Below, in pieces: positions 16,741 to 26,811 of a DNA stretch of 64,000 bases. Each line of letters begins with the position of its first letter. Position 1 is the stretch's first letter. The notes under the pieces are model-generated. The model was not told the DNA's origin and did no database searches. It saw only the letters and a list, made by a program, of their open reading frames with translations. The DNA comes from Vicinamibacterales bacterium. Lineage in GTDB: Bacteria > Acidobacteriota > Vicinamibacteria > Vicinamibacterales > UBA2999. The DNA lies in contig JBAZYO010000010.1 in assembly GCA_041659285.1 (NCBI GenBank), positions 62,001 through 126,000 of the forward strand, read 5' to 3'. The position numbers were made by a program, and so were the translations under genes.

Positions 16741-16777
16741 TTGCCATGGCTCCATAATGGCTCCATAATGGAGCCAT
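16741..16777 (+). promoter_or_regulatory. Promoter and operator of the toxin-antitoxin pair, start codon inside the operator
   Basis: TTGCCA (16741-16746) and CATAAT (16764-16769) are 17 bases apart, an ideal sigma70 spacing, and the -10 ends 6 bases before the antitoxin ATG at 16776. ATGGCTCCAT occurs as a direct repeat (16746-16755 and 16757-16766), and the second copy is mirrored by ATGGAGCCAT (16768-16777) with one base between. A bound dimer would cover the -10 and the start codon. Confidence 0.75.
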
Positions 16778-17018
16778 GGGAAAGACCGTGACCTTGTCAG
16801 TGAAGAACGTGCCCATCGCTGTCGCCAAGCGGCTCAAGGTGCGGGCCGCGCGCAACAACCGGTCGCTACAGGGCGAGCTCCAGTCAATCCTTGAAGAGGC
16901 AGGGCACGTCACGACGCTGGGCGATCTGGCGGCGCTGGCCAAGAGGCTGGGCCTCAAAGGTGTCGACGGCGAGTCTGTCCGGATGATTCGGGAAGATCGG
17001 GATGACCCTCGTCGTTGA
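16776..17018 (+). CDS. Ribbon-helix-helix antitoxin (FitA/VapB-like)
   Basis: An 80-residue protein. The N-terminal strand TVTLSVKNVP and the helices AVAKRLKVRAARNN and SLQGELQSILEEA are the signature of FitA-like ribbon-helix-helix antitoxins, which bind DNA as dimers. The C-terminal 30 residues would wrap the toxin. It overlaps the downstream PIN toxin by 17 bases. Autorepression through the adjacent inverted repeat is expected for the family. The transcript appears leaderless. Confidence 0.85.
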   Translation: MGKTVTLSVKNVPIAVAKRLKVRAARNNRSLQGELQSILEEAGHVTTLGDLAALAKRLGLKGVDGESVRMIREDRDDPRR

Positions 17019-17388
17019 CGCCTCGGCGGTGGGGGCCGTGCTCTTCAACGAAGCGGATGGGGCAACGGTTAGCGCGCACACCGAGGGCGAAACGCTGATC
17101 GCTCCCCATCTGATCGACTTTGAGCTGGCCAATATCTGCTGGAAGCGCATTCGCCGCGAGCCGAAGGATGGCGCGGCCCTGCTGACCATGCTCACCGGCC
17201 TCGTCCACGTGAACATAAACCGGGTGGCTGTGCCGGCGACCGAGGTGGCTGCCTTGGCAGTGCGAACGGGACTCACGGCTTATGACGCGAGTTACCTGTG
17301 GCTGGCACTCTCGAGAGATCTCGAACTGGTAACGCTGGACAATCAGTTGGCGCGCGTCAATCAAGCGATGCGGGAGCGCTTCGTCTGA
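17002..17388 (+). CDS. vapC: PIN-domain toxin, VapC-type ribonuclease
   Basis: A 128-residue PIN-domain protein. The acidic residues of the Mg-dependent RNase site are visible: Asp6 (LVVDASAV), Glu in DFELANICW, Asp in TAYDASYLWLA and Asp in LVTLDNQLA. VapC toxins cleave tRNA or rRNA and are neutralised by the cognate antitoxin, here the overlapping upstream gene. Its stop codon abuts the stop of the convergent CMD gene with no bases between. Confidence 0.88.
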   Translation: MTLVVDASAVGAVLFNEADGATVSAHTEGETLIAPHLIDFELANICWKRIRREPKDGAALLTMLTGLVHVNINRVAVPATEVAALAVRTGLTAYDASYLWLALSRDLELVTLDNQLARVNQAMRERFV

Positions 17389-17942
17389 CTACGGACCCGT
17401 TGGCGGCGCCGCCGGCAATGGCTCGCTCCCGGGCGGCGGCTCGATCTCGAACGTGTTGAGCGTCATCGCCACCAGCGTGTAGTAACCGAGCAGGCCGACC
17501 AGTTCGACCACGCCTTTCTCGCCGATGGCGGCGACCGCGCGCGCATATTGGTCTGCCGGCACCTGGCAGCGCGTCATCAGCGCCGCCGAGAACTCGTAGA
17601 CGGCGTGCTCATCCGCTTCGGAGAAGTGCGGCTGTCGGCGCGCGGCGATGTCGTCGATGACGCCTTCGTCGAGCCCGGCCTCGAGCGCTTCGGCCCGGTG
17701 CACGGCCCATTCGTACTGCGACGTCCAGTGGCGGGCGACCACGAGGATGGCCAGCTCCGACAACCGCGGCGGCAGCGTCGTGGAATAGCGCACGAACTCG
17801 CCCAGGTGCTGGGCGCGGCCCGCCAGTTCCGGGCTGCGGAGCCACGCCATCACATTCGCCGGCGCGGTGCCGCGGCGGCCGGCCACCGTGGCGTCGTAGA
17901 CGCGGCGCTGGTCGGCATCCATCTGCTCAACGATTGGAAATG

Positions 17943-17955
<13 letters not shown>
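17389..17955 (-). CDS. Carboxymuconolactone decarboxylase (CMD) family protein
   Basis: A 188-residue all-helical protein of the CMD/AhpD superfamily. Typical words are PPRLSELAILVVARHWTSQYEW-VH and ELVGLLGYYTLVAMTLNTFEI. The CXXC pair of AhpD-type peroxidases is absent, so a redox role is unlikely, and the substrate cannot be read from sequence. The ATG at 17955 overlaps the 3' end of the symporter gene by 13 bases, so it is the last gene of the minus-strand cluster. Confidence 0.8.
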
Positions 17956-19703
<1,748 letters not shown>

Positions 19704-19706
19704 GGC

Positions 19707-20357
19707 CTATTTTGCGCCGAGCTTCAGGTCCACGGACGCCAGTGTCCGGTCCCACGCGATGGTAAGCGTGGCGCCGGCCTCGGTCACGTTGACGAAGCCG
19801 ATCGTGAGCTGCTCGACCGACTGCTCGCCGGCGCGCACCGTCATCGGCACGCGGAGGACATCGAACTTCGGGTCGTAGTTGGTGGCGCCAGACAGCCTGA
19901 CCTTGTCGTTCGGATCGAACTTCTCCTGCACCGGCTGGGTGCTCAGCACCAACGTCCAGGCGCCCGGCTTCAGATCGACGAACACGTTGTAGACGCCCGG
20001 CGCGATGGTCTTGCCGCCGATCGCGAGCGGCGCCTGCGTGGTCAGCCGGGTCGTGTCGTTGGCACCGGCGCGCCAGACCGGGGCGCCGGCGTTGACGGTC
20101 TTGCCGTAATCGGCGCCCGCGCCGAAGATGTCCTTGCGCCCGCGCAGCAGCGGACGGCCGTAGTCGACGACCACCCACTTGCCATCGCGATAGGCCTGGC
20201 CGCCCTCGGCGGTCTTTTCCCATCGTCCGCCAAGCTGGATCGAGGCCTGCCCCGCGGGCGACGGCGGCAGCTTCACGTCGGGAATGGCCTGGGCCAACGA
20301 CGCGGCACTCAGAGCCACGCACAACGCGGACATCGACAGCACGAACCGGACATTCAT
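19707..20357 (-). CDS. DUF2911 exported protein
   Basis: A 216-residue secreted protein of the DUF2911 family. ATG 20357 is chosen over upstream in-frame starts because AGGAGAG lies 6 bases before it and a signal peptide follows (ending SLAQA). Family-type words are GRPLLRGRKDIFG, PVWRAGANDTTRLTT, GVYNVFVDLKPGAWTLVLS and a C-terminal TLTIAWD strand, giving a beta-sandwich. The function is unknown in the family. It lies between the NHL and symporter genes on one transcript. Confidence 0.8.
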   Translation of the reverse strand: MNVRFVLSMSALCVALSAASLAQAIPDVKLPPSPAGQASIQLGGRWEKTAEGGQAYRDGKWVVVDYGRPLLRGRKDIFGAGADYGKTVNAGAPVWRAGANDTTRLTTQAPLAIGGKTIAPGVYNVFVDLKPGAWTLVLSTQPVQEKFDPNDKVRLSGATNYDPKFDVLRVPMTVRAGEQSVEQLTIGFVNVTEAGATLTIAWDRTLASVDLKLGAK

Positions 20358-20402
20358 CACAACTCTCCTGGAAAACGACAGCCGCACCATTATCACTGAG
20401 CG

Positions 20403-21527
20403 CTATCTCTGCAACACGAACTTCTGCACGCGGCGGCCGTTGCCGACTTCGCTCACATACAGGTTCCCTCGTGAGTCGGTGGCAAGGTTGTGCATGAAGA
20501 CAAACTGGCCGGCGTAGTGCCCGATGCGGCCGAAGGCGCCCGCCTCCGTCATGCTCCGGCGATCGAGGATGTGGATGCGGCCGTTGCCGGCGTCGGCGAC
20601 GTAGAGCCAGCGCTGGTCCCGGTCGGGCGAGAACGCGGTGTTGAACGACGTGCCCAGCAACTGCGTCTTTCGCTCGATGAAGACTTCCCGCTGGAACTTG
20701 CCGTCGACGGTGAACACCTGGATGCGATTGTTCAGCCGATCGTTGACGTAGACCAGGCCGTCGGTTGACACCTTGATCCCGTGCACGGTGTTGAATTGCT
20801 GCGGGCCCGGACCCTCGCCGACAAACGCTTTGGGCGCCTGGTCGTCCGGGACGTTGCCGTAAGCGCCCCACATCCGCTTGAAGGCGCCGGTGTCGGCATC
20901 GAGCACGAGCACCCTGCGATTGAGGTAGCCGTCGGCGACGAACAGTTCGTTGGTCGCCGGGTGCACCCAGATGTCGGCGGCGTTGTTGACGTTGCCGGTA
21001 TCGAGGCTGCCCTTGCTCATCCCGCGGCGACCGATCTGCAGCAGGAACTTCCCGGTGCTGGTGAACTTCAGGAGGAAGTTCTCCTTGCCCTCGCGCATGC
21101 GCGGCCCGCCGGCGGACGACACCCAGACGTTGCCCTTGTAGTCGACGTGGATACCGTGCTCGTCTTCGGGCCATTCGTAGCTGCCGTCGGCCGGCTTACC
21201 GCCCCAGCCCTGGACGTAGTTGCCCGAAGAGTCGAACTCCATCACCGGCGGCGCGGCATGGCAGCATTCCGCCTCGGGATTCTTCGCCATCTCGTCGCTA
21301 TTGAGAGACCAGGGCCGCTGGAGAACCCAGACGTGATCCCGCGCATCGGTGGCGACACCAGACACCTGGCCGAGGATCCACTGCTTCGGCAGTTTCGGCC
21401 ACGCCGGATCCACCTGGAACGCGGGCGCCGAGTCGCGGGCCGCCTGCGATTCAAGCGCGCGGGCGGCGACCGAGAGAACCGCCATCGCGACCACAGCTAG
21501 CAACAACGGGCGTTTGTGTTTTCTCAT
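20403..21527 (-). CDS. Secreted NHL-repeat beta-propeller protein
   Basis: A 374-residue exported protein (signal peptide about residues 1-25) made of NHL repeats, each with a G-VATD---VWV pattern: ILGQVSGVATDARDHVWVL, HGIHVDYKGNVWVSSA, ADIWVHPATNELFVADG, NTVHGIKVSTDGLVYVND, ATDSRGNLYVSEVGNGRRV. It should form a six-bladed propeller; some such proteins are lyases, others bind ligands. Its start overlaps the stop of the PQQ dehydrogenase by four bases (ATGA), which suggests a shared role, perhaps lactone or substrate handling, but this is inference. Confidence 0.82.
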   Translation of the reverse strand: MRKHKRPLLLAVVAMAVLSVAARALESQAARDSAPAFQVDPAWPKLPKQWILGQVSGVATDARDHVWVLQRPWSLNSDEMAKNPEAECCHAAPPVMEFDSSGNYVQGWGGKPADGSYEWPEDEHGIHVDYKGNVWVSSAGGPRMREGKENFLLKFTSTGKFLLQIGRRGMSKGSLDTGNVNNAADIWVHPATNELFVADGYLNRRVLVLDADTGAFKRMWGAYGNVPDDQAPKAFVGEGPGPQQFNTVHGIKVSTDGLVYVNDRLNNRIQVFTVDGKFQREVFIERKTQLLGTSFNTAFSPDRDQRWLYVADAGNGRIHILDRRSMTEAGAFGRIGHYAGQFVFMHNLATDSRGNLYVSEVGNGRRVQKFVLQR

Positions 21528-23593
21528 GGCAGGGTGAAGGCGACAATCGTGCTGCCCGACGGCGCGCCGTTCTTGCCGCCGCCACAGGCGATCACCAGGT
21601 ACTGCTTGCCGTTCAGCATGTAGGTGGACGGCGTGGCGTTGCCCGCAAACGGCAGCACGGTCTCCCACAACAACTCTCCGGTCAGCTTGTCGAACGCTCT
21701 CAGCTTGCGATCGAAGTTGGTGGCGGCGATGAACAGCAGGCCGCCGGCGGTGACGACGGGGCCGCCGTAGTTGTCGCTGCCGGTGTCTGTCATGCCCTTG
21801 GCGACCAGCTCTGGATACTCACCGAGCGGCTTGTGCCAGCGCATGGTGCCGGCGTTGAGGTCGATGGCGCTCAAGGTGCCCCATGGCGGCGTGATCGGTG
21901 GATACCCGTCCGGGTCGCGCCACAGCACCTCGCCGTCGTTGCGGTACTTCAGGCGATTGGGGTCGCTGGCGATCGCCGGATCGCCCGCCTGGTCCTTCCC
22001 AGTGACGAGAAACTCGACCACGTCGCCGATGTTCTTCGCGCCCATGTCGGGGAAACCCGGCATGCGGCCGGTGCCCTGGCGGATGATGGCCGCCATCTCG
22101 TCGCGCGACAGGCGTTTCGCCACGTCCACCAGCGACGGCGCCTGCGGCCCGCCGGTGCGATCCGAGCGATGGCACGACGCACACTTGCTGCCGTAGAGCG
22201 CGGTGTCGGTGTTGGGGATCAGCCGCATGATCCACGGCATCTCGTTGGCGTTCACGTAGAGCAGCCCGGTGTCGGGATCGAACGCACCGCCGCCCCATTC
22301 GGCGCCGCCGTCCACGCCCGGAAAGACGATCAGGCCGTTGGTCGGCGGCGTGAACAGCGGACCGCTGGTTAACTGCCGGAACTGCGCCAGCACCGCGGCG
22401 TGCGCCTCGGGCGTGCGCGTGGTGACCATCGACTCCGTCATCTGCTGCCGCGTGAATGGCGGTGGCGACAACGGGTGGCGCTGCCGGGCGGCCGCCTGCT
22501 CGCCGTCGATGGTGGATTCCGGCGCGCGGCGCTCCTCCACCGGGAACAGCGGCGCGCCGGTCTTGCGGTCCAGCACGAAGACGTAGCCGTGCTTGGTCAG
22601 TTGCGCGACCGCTGGCACCGGCTTGCCGTTGCGCACTACCGTTACCAGGCTCGGCGCCGTCGGCAGGTCCCAGTCCCAGAGATCGTGCTTGATGACCTGG
22701 TAGTGCCAGACGCGCTTGCCGGTGCGGGCGTCGAGCGCGAGCACCGAGTCGGCGAACAGGTTGTCGCCATGCCGATTGACGCCGTACCAATCGAACGAGG
22801 CCGAGCCGGTGGCGGCAAAGACCATGGCGTTGCCCTGATCCACGGTGACACCGGCCCACGCGTTGGCGCCGCCCGAGAGCGTCGGCCCTTTCGGCCACGT
22901 CTCGGCGCCGAACTCGCCCGCCTGCGGGATGGTGTGGAAGATCCAGCGCATCTTCCCCGTGCGCACGTCGAAGGCGCGGATGTGACCGGGCGTGCCCGGC
23001 AGCGTCTCGGGAACGCTGCTGCCGAAGATGATCAGGTCCTCGAAGATCGCGCCCGGCGTGCTGGCGCTCACGGTGGCCCGTTCCACTGGCAGACCGAGGC
23101 CCTCACGCAGATCGATCCGTCCGTCGGTGCCGAACGACGCGATCGGCTTTCCGGTCGCGCGGTCGAGCGCGAAGAGGAAGTTGCGGTAGGTCGCGAACAC
23201 GCGATCCTGGTGAACCGTGACGCCGCGGTGGCGGAACCGCGTCCGCGGCGCCCCGGCCGGCGCCAGGCTGAAGCTCCAGCGCTCCTGCCCGGACGCTGCG
23301 TCGACCGCGGCCACTTTCATGCTGGGAGTGGTGACGTAGAGCGTGCCGTCCACGACCACGGGATGGCTCTGCATCTCGGATGCGGGAAAGGCATCCTTGG
23401 AGTCGTAGGTCCAGGCGACCTTCAACTGCGCGACGTTGGACTTGTTGATCTGCGTGAGCGGCGAGTATCGGATGTTATCCACGCCGCCGTGCATCGGCCA
23501 GCCGCGATCGGGCGCCTGCGCGACGACGAGCGCAGCCATGGCGAGCGCCAGCGCGCACGCCAGCCCTGCAAACCCAACGCGATACGTGCGCAC
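21524..23593 (-). CDS. PQQ-dependent dehydrogenase with inserted cytochrome c domain
   Basis: A 689-residue periplasmic quinoprotein. The signal peptide (about 1-26) is followed by WPMHGGVDNIRYSPLTQINKSN, the usual opening of PQQ glucose/alcohol dehydrogenase propellers; later blades carry the W-motifs (VAAVDAASGQERWSF, LRAFDKLTGELLWETVLP). A c-type haem domain is inserted near residues 460-540 with C471-A-S-C474-H475 and a Met-containing RMPGFPDMG loop. The enzyme oxidises an alcohol or sugar and passes electrons to its own haem. The substrate is unknown. It starts one base after the serine hydrolase stop and overlaps the NHL gene. Confidence 0.88.
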   Translation of the reverse strand: MRTYRVGFAGLACALALAMAALVVAQAPDRGWPMHGGVDNIRYSPLTQINKSNVAQLKVAWTYDSKDAFPASEMQSHPVVVDGTLYVTTPSMKVAAVDAASGQERWSFSLAPAGAPRTRFRHRGVTVHQDRVFATYRNFLFALDRATGKPIASFGTDGRIDLREGLGLPVERATVSASTPGAIFEDLIIFGSSVPETLPGTPGHIRAFDVRTGKMRWIFHTIPQAGEFGAETWPKGPTLSGGANAWAGVTVDQGNAMVFAATGSASFDWYGVNRHGDNLFADSVLALDARTGKRVWHYQVIKHDLWDWDLPTAPSLVTVVRNGKPVPAVAQLTKHGYVFVLDRKTGAPLFPVEERRAPESTIDGEQAAARQRHPLSPPPFTRQQMTESMVTTRTPEAHAAVLAQFRQLTSGPLFTPPTNGLIVFPGVDGGAEWGGGAFDPDTGLLYVNANEMPWIMRLIPNTDTALYGSKCASCHRSDRTGGPQAPSLVDVAKRLSRDEMAAIIRQGTGRMPGFPDMGAKNIGDVVEFLVTGKDQAGDPAIASDPNRLKYRNDGEVLWRDPDGYPPITPPWGTLSAIDLNAGTMRWHKPLGEYPELVAKGMTDTGSDNYGGPVVTAGGLLFIAATNFDRKLRAFDKLTGELLWETVLPFAGNATPSTYMLNGKQYLVIACGGGKNGAPSGSTIVAFTLP

Positions 23594-23594
23594 G

Positions 23595-24893
23595 CTATTT
23601 CACCAGCGCCTGGTAGACCAGCGGCTGAAACGCCGTGGCAACCGCCGACCCGGGATACCGCTGCACCATCATGATCGCGACCAGCCGCTCTTTCGGATCC
23701 ACCCAGAAGACGGTGCCGTAGATGCCGCTCCAGCCGTAGAGGCCGGGCGAGCCGAGCGTTTGCGTGCCGCCCACCTCGGTCACCACGCGGAAGCCGAGGC
23801 CGAAGCCGGCGCCGTTGCCAATGAGCCCGCCCGACGGCAGATCGGTGGTGTGGCTCACCGTCATCAGCTCGATGGTCTTCGGGCTGAGCAACCGCGTCCC
23901 GTCGAGCGAGCCGCCGTTCAACAGCATCTGCGCGAAGCGCGCGTAATCGCGCGCGGTCGAGATCAACCCCGCGCCGCCTGAGAAGTAGGTCTTGGACTCT
24001 TTGTACGAGGCAACCGGCGACATCACGGTGTTCCCGAACGATTCGGGATCCTTCATCGGCCTGATGCCGCCGCTGCCGTCGGGGGAATAGACCGTGGTCA
24101 GCCGCGGCCGCTTGGCTTCGGGCACGACGAAATCGGTGTCGGTCATGCGCAGCGGCTTGAAGATGCGCTCGCGCAGGAACACCTGGAAGGGCTGTCCCGA
24201 TGCCACTTCGACAACGCGCCCGAGGACGTCGGTGGAGAGGCTGTAGTTCCACGCCGCGCCCGGCTGGCTGACGAGCGGCTCCGCGGCCAGCTTGTCGATG
24301 GCCTCCGCCAGCGTCATCGTCGTCGTGGTCAATCCGTCGATGACACCGCCCTTCCGGTAGCCGTTCCCCACCGGGCCGCCATTGATGAACCCGTACGTCA
24401 GTCCCGAGCGGTGCGACAGCAGGTCGCGCAGGTTGATGCCGCGGCGGGCCGCCACCGGCACCTCGGCGCCGGCCTCGAGCACGCGCGAGCTCTTGAAGGC
24501 CGGAATGAACTTCGACACCGGATCGGTGAGCAGCAGCTTGCCCTCTTCGTACAGCATCATCAACGCGACGCTGGTGACGGGCTTGGTCATCGAGGCAATG
24601 CGGAACAGCGAGTCGGTCCGCATCGGCGTGCGGCTCTCGACGTCCTGGAAGCCCGAGGCGTGCACGTCCACGGTCTTGCCGTCGCGCGCGATCAGCGTGA
24701 CGATGCCGCCGGCCTCGTGGCGGTCCACGAAGCCCTGCATGCCGGCATGCAGACGGCCGAGCCGCTCGGCCGAGACGCCAACGGTGGCGGCCGGGGCGGC
24801 GACGGGGCGAACGGCGGGCGCCTGGGCCGAGACGGCGTAACCCGCCAGGGCCGTCAGGGCGAGCGCGCGGAACGCGGATTTGATCGCAATCAT
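23595..24893 (-). CDS. Serine hydrolase, class C beta-lactamase / S12 family
   Basis: A 432-residue exported serine hydrolase (signal peptide ending YAVSAQ). The nucleophile motif is S101-M-T-K104, and the second motif has Tyr217 in NYSLS rather than the usual YXN. A late FGLGFRVV stretch fits the family fold. Members are esterases, D-aminopeptidases or transpeptidase-like enzymes; true beta-lactamase activity is unlikely on this evidence. ATG 24893 has GAGGAGGG upstream. It is the first gene of the minus-strand cluster through 17389 and is divergent from the cysteine-synthase-like gene, 41 bases away. Confidence 0.85.
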   Translation of the reverse strand: MIAIKSAFRALALTALAGYAVSAQAPAVRPVAAPAATVGVSAERLGRLHAGMQGFVDRHEAGGIVTLIARDGKTVDVHASGFQDVESRTPMRTDSLFRIASMTKPVTSVALMMLYEEGKLLLTDPVSKFIPAFKSSRVLEAGAEVPVAARRGINLRDLLSHRSGLTYGFINGGPVGNGYRKGGVIDGLTTTTMTLAEAIDKLAAEPLVSQPGAAWNYSLSTDVLGRVVEVASGQPFQVFLRERIFKPLRMTDTDFVVPEAKRPRLTTVYSPDGSGGIRPMKDPESFGNTVMSPVASYKESKTYFSGGAGLISTARDYARFAQMLLNGGSLDGTRLLSPKTIELMTVSHTTDLPSGGLIGNGAGFGLGFRVVTEVGGTQTLGSPGLYGWSGIYGTVFWVDPKERLVAIMMVQRYPGSAVATAFQPLVYQALVK

Positions 24894-24921
24894 CGGGTAT
24901 CCCTCCTCGGGGACGCGGCAT

Positions 24922-24927
24922 CATAAT
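24922..24927 (+). promoter_or_regulatory. -10 hexamer for a leaderless start at 24935
   Basis: CATAAT ends 7 bases before the ATG at 24935 and there is no purine-rich ribosome-binding site. It sits in the 41-base gap between divergent genes. Confidence 0.45.
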
Positions 24928-24934
24928 CCACAAC

Positions 24935-25870
24935 ATGTCTTTGCCGGCACCCGTCGATTCCGTCCTCCGCGCCATCGGTTCCACACCGGTCGTTCGTCTC
25001 CATCGGCTGGTGGCGCCCGGCTCGGCCACCGTGGTGGTCAAGCTGGAGTACTTCAATCCGACCGGCTCCTACAAGGACCGGATGGCGCTGGCGATGATTG
25101 AAGGCGCCGAACAGCGCGGCACCCTGCGCAAGGGCATGCGCGTCGTCGAATACACCGGCGGCAGCACCGGCTCGTCGCTGGCGCTGGTGTGCGCGATGAA
25201 GGGCTATGACTTCCATCCGCTCTCGTCGGATGCGTTCGCCGCCGAGAAGCTCGATACCATGCGCGCGTTCGGCGCCGACCTCGAGCTGGTGCCGAGCGAC
25301 GGCGGCAAGGTGACGCCGGCGCTGTTCGACCGCTTCAAGGCGCGCATCAAGGAGTTGATGCAGGACCCGAACACGTTCTGGACGGATCAGTTCAACAACG
25401 CGGACGCCATCGACGGCTACGCCAACATCGGCCGCGAACTGGTTGAGCAGGTTGGCACGGTGGACGCGTTCGCCGGCATGGTGGGCACGGCCGGCATGCT
25501 GGTGGGCGTGTCGCAGGCGCTGAAGCAGTCCGGCCAGGCCACGCGCATTATCGCCCTCGAGCCGTCGACCTCGCCGTTTCTCACGACCGGCAAGGGCGGA
25601 GCGCACCGCGTCGAGGGCACGGCGGCGGGCTTCTGGCCGCCGCACCTGACCAAGGGCAGCTACGACGAAGTGCGCGTCATTGACGAGAACGCGGGACGCG
25701 CGATGGCCAAGCGCGCGGCGAAGGAAGAGGGATTGTTTGCCGGCACATCGACGGGCATGAACCTGGTGGCGGCACTCGACCTGGCGCGCGAGCTGGGACC
25801 GGGCAAGGTGGTTGCGACCGTGGCGTGCGACACCGGGCTGAAATACCTCGCCGGCGATCTCTACAAGTGA
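24935..25870 (+). CDS. Cysteine-synthase-family PLP enzyme
   Basis: A 311-residue fold-type II PLP enzyme. The PLP lysine is K47 in PTGSYKDRMA, followed by the substrate loop EYTGGSTGSSLA and the phosphate-binding region MVGTAGMLVGVSQALK. The usual cysteine synthase has GNTPLV, SVKDR and TSGNTG; here SYKDR and TGGSTGSS differ, so it may be a cystathionine-beta-synthase-like or other O-acyl-serine lyase rather than housekeeping CysK. It is cytoplasmic and stands alone, ending at a strong hairpin. Confidence 0.85.
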   Translation: MSLPAPVDSVLRAIGSTPVVRLHRLVAPGSATVVVKLEYFNPTGSYKDRMALAMIEGAEQRGTLRKGMRVVEYTGGSTGSSLALVCAMKGYDFHPLSSDAFAAEKLDTMRAFGADLELVPSDGGKVTPALFDRFKARIKELMQDPNTFWTDQFNNADAIDGYANIGRELVEQVGTVDAFAGMVGTAGMLVGVSQALKQSGQATRIIALEPSTSPFLTTGKGGAHRVEGTAAGFWPPHLTKGSYDEVRVIDENAGRAMAKRAAKEEGLFAGTSTGMNLVAALDLARELGPGKVVATVACDTGLKYLAGDLYK

Positions 25871-25877
25871 GGCGCGT

Positions 25878-25908
25878 GGGTGCCCATCAGGTGTACTGAC
25901 GGGCACCC
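25878..25908. terminator. Strong bidirectional hairpin between convergent genes
   Basis: Thirteen-base arms (GGGTGCCCATCAG and CTGACGGGCACCC) pair with a single mismatch around a 5-base loop. There is no T-run, so a Rho-assisted or purely structural terminator is possible. Confidence 0.6.
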
Positions 25909-25927
25909 GGCCCGGCGCCAATCCCGG

Positions 25928-26716
25928 TTAGTTCAGGTACGACAGGATCCACTGCTGGACGTCAGCGGTGTCCACGCGATAGCCGAATGACGCGCCGGCG
26001 CAGTTGCCGTTCATCACGAACGAGTTCACTGCCACGATCTGCCCGGCCTCGCCGAAGATGGCGCCGCCCGAATCGCCGAAGCAGGTGCCGCCCGGGCCGG
26101 TGCCCTTGCCAGGACTATTCGTGGTCTGGATGTTGTAGCCGTCGGTGAGCGCGCTGCGCAGGTTTACGAGCTGCACCCACGCCTTCAGGCGCGTCCTGAA
26201 CTGCGAGAGCACCGGCTTGACGGACTGCAGGCCGTAGCCAACGACCTCGAAGCTGACGTTCTTGGTGCCGCGGGCGGTGGCGAGCTCGTCGAGGTAGCCC
26301 ACGTCCGCCAGCGTCGGGAACGTGGCGATTCCCGCAACCGGTTCATCCAGCACGACGACACCGGTATCGCCGGTATCCGGCAGGTACAAGCCGCCCTGCC
26401 AGCCGGGATACGTGTAGGCGGTGCCGGTGTATCCGCCCGACGTCGGGTAGCCCGACGCTATAGTCACCGTTTCAGCGAACCAGACCTGGGCGGGGCCGTT
26501 CAGTTCCGTGCAGTGACCCGCCGTCAGGATGACGGTTGGGCTGATCAGCGTGCCCGTGCATCGCCACTGCGGGTTCAAGCCGGCGTCGTAAAAGACGACA
26601 AGCCCAACATAGGGATGTTCGCCGTCATCAGGCACGCCGTACTTGACGGCAACGAGGGTAACGGACAGGCCAATCGCGAAGACCGCGGCGAGAGCTATCG
26701 ACAGCTTGCGGTACAT
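25928..26716 (-). CDS. Secreted trypsin-like serine peptidase (S1)
   Basis: A 262-residue exported S1-family peptidase. ATG 26716 has AGGAGG about 7 bases upstream and starts a signal peptide. The catalytic triad is visible: His68 (LTAGHC), Asp117 (DTGDTGVVVLD) and Ser216 (CFGDSGGAIF). The primary specificity pocket cannot be assigned with confidence. It is likely a stand-alone degradative enzyme; its 5' end faces the end of the M13 peptidase gene on the same strand, 95 bases apart. Confidence 0.88.
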   Translation of the reverse strand: MYRKLSIALAAVFAIGLSVTLVAVKYGVPDDGEHPYVGLVVFYDAGLNPQWRCTGTLISPTVILTAGHCTELNGPAQVWFAETVTIASGYPTSGGYTGTAYTYPGWQGGLYLPDTGDTGVVVLDEPVAGIATFPTLADVGYLDELATARGTKNVSFEVVGYGLQSVKPVLSQFRTRLKAWVQLVNLRSALTDGYNIQTTNSPGKGTGPGGTCFGDSGGAIFGEAGQIVAVNSFVMNGNCAGASFGYRVDTADVQQWILSYLN

Positions 26717-26811
26717 AAGCACCTCCTGGGATGGCTGGGGCAAGAACCGGAGCAAGAACCAGTCTGCCACGCGCCGGCGCGAGGAGTTGCACGGAACGAG
26801 CGTCGCGACGC

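Noticed and set aside
23595..24893. True beta-lactamase
   Set aside because: Only the SXXK motif fits; the YXN motif reads YSL, and the family includes many esterases and peptidases.
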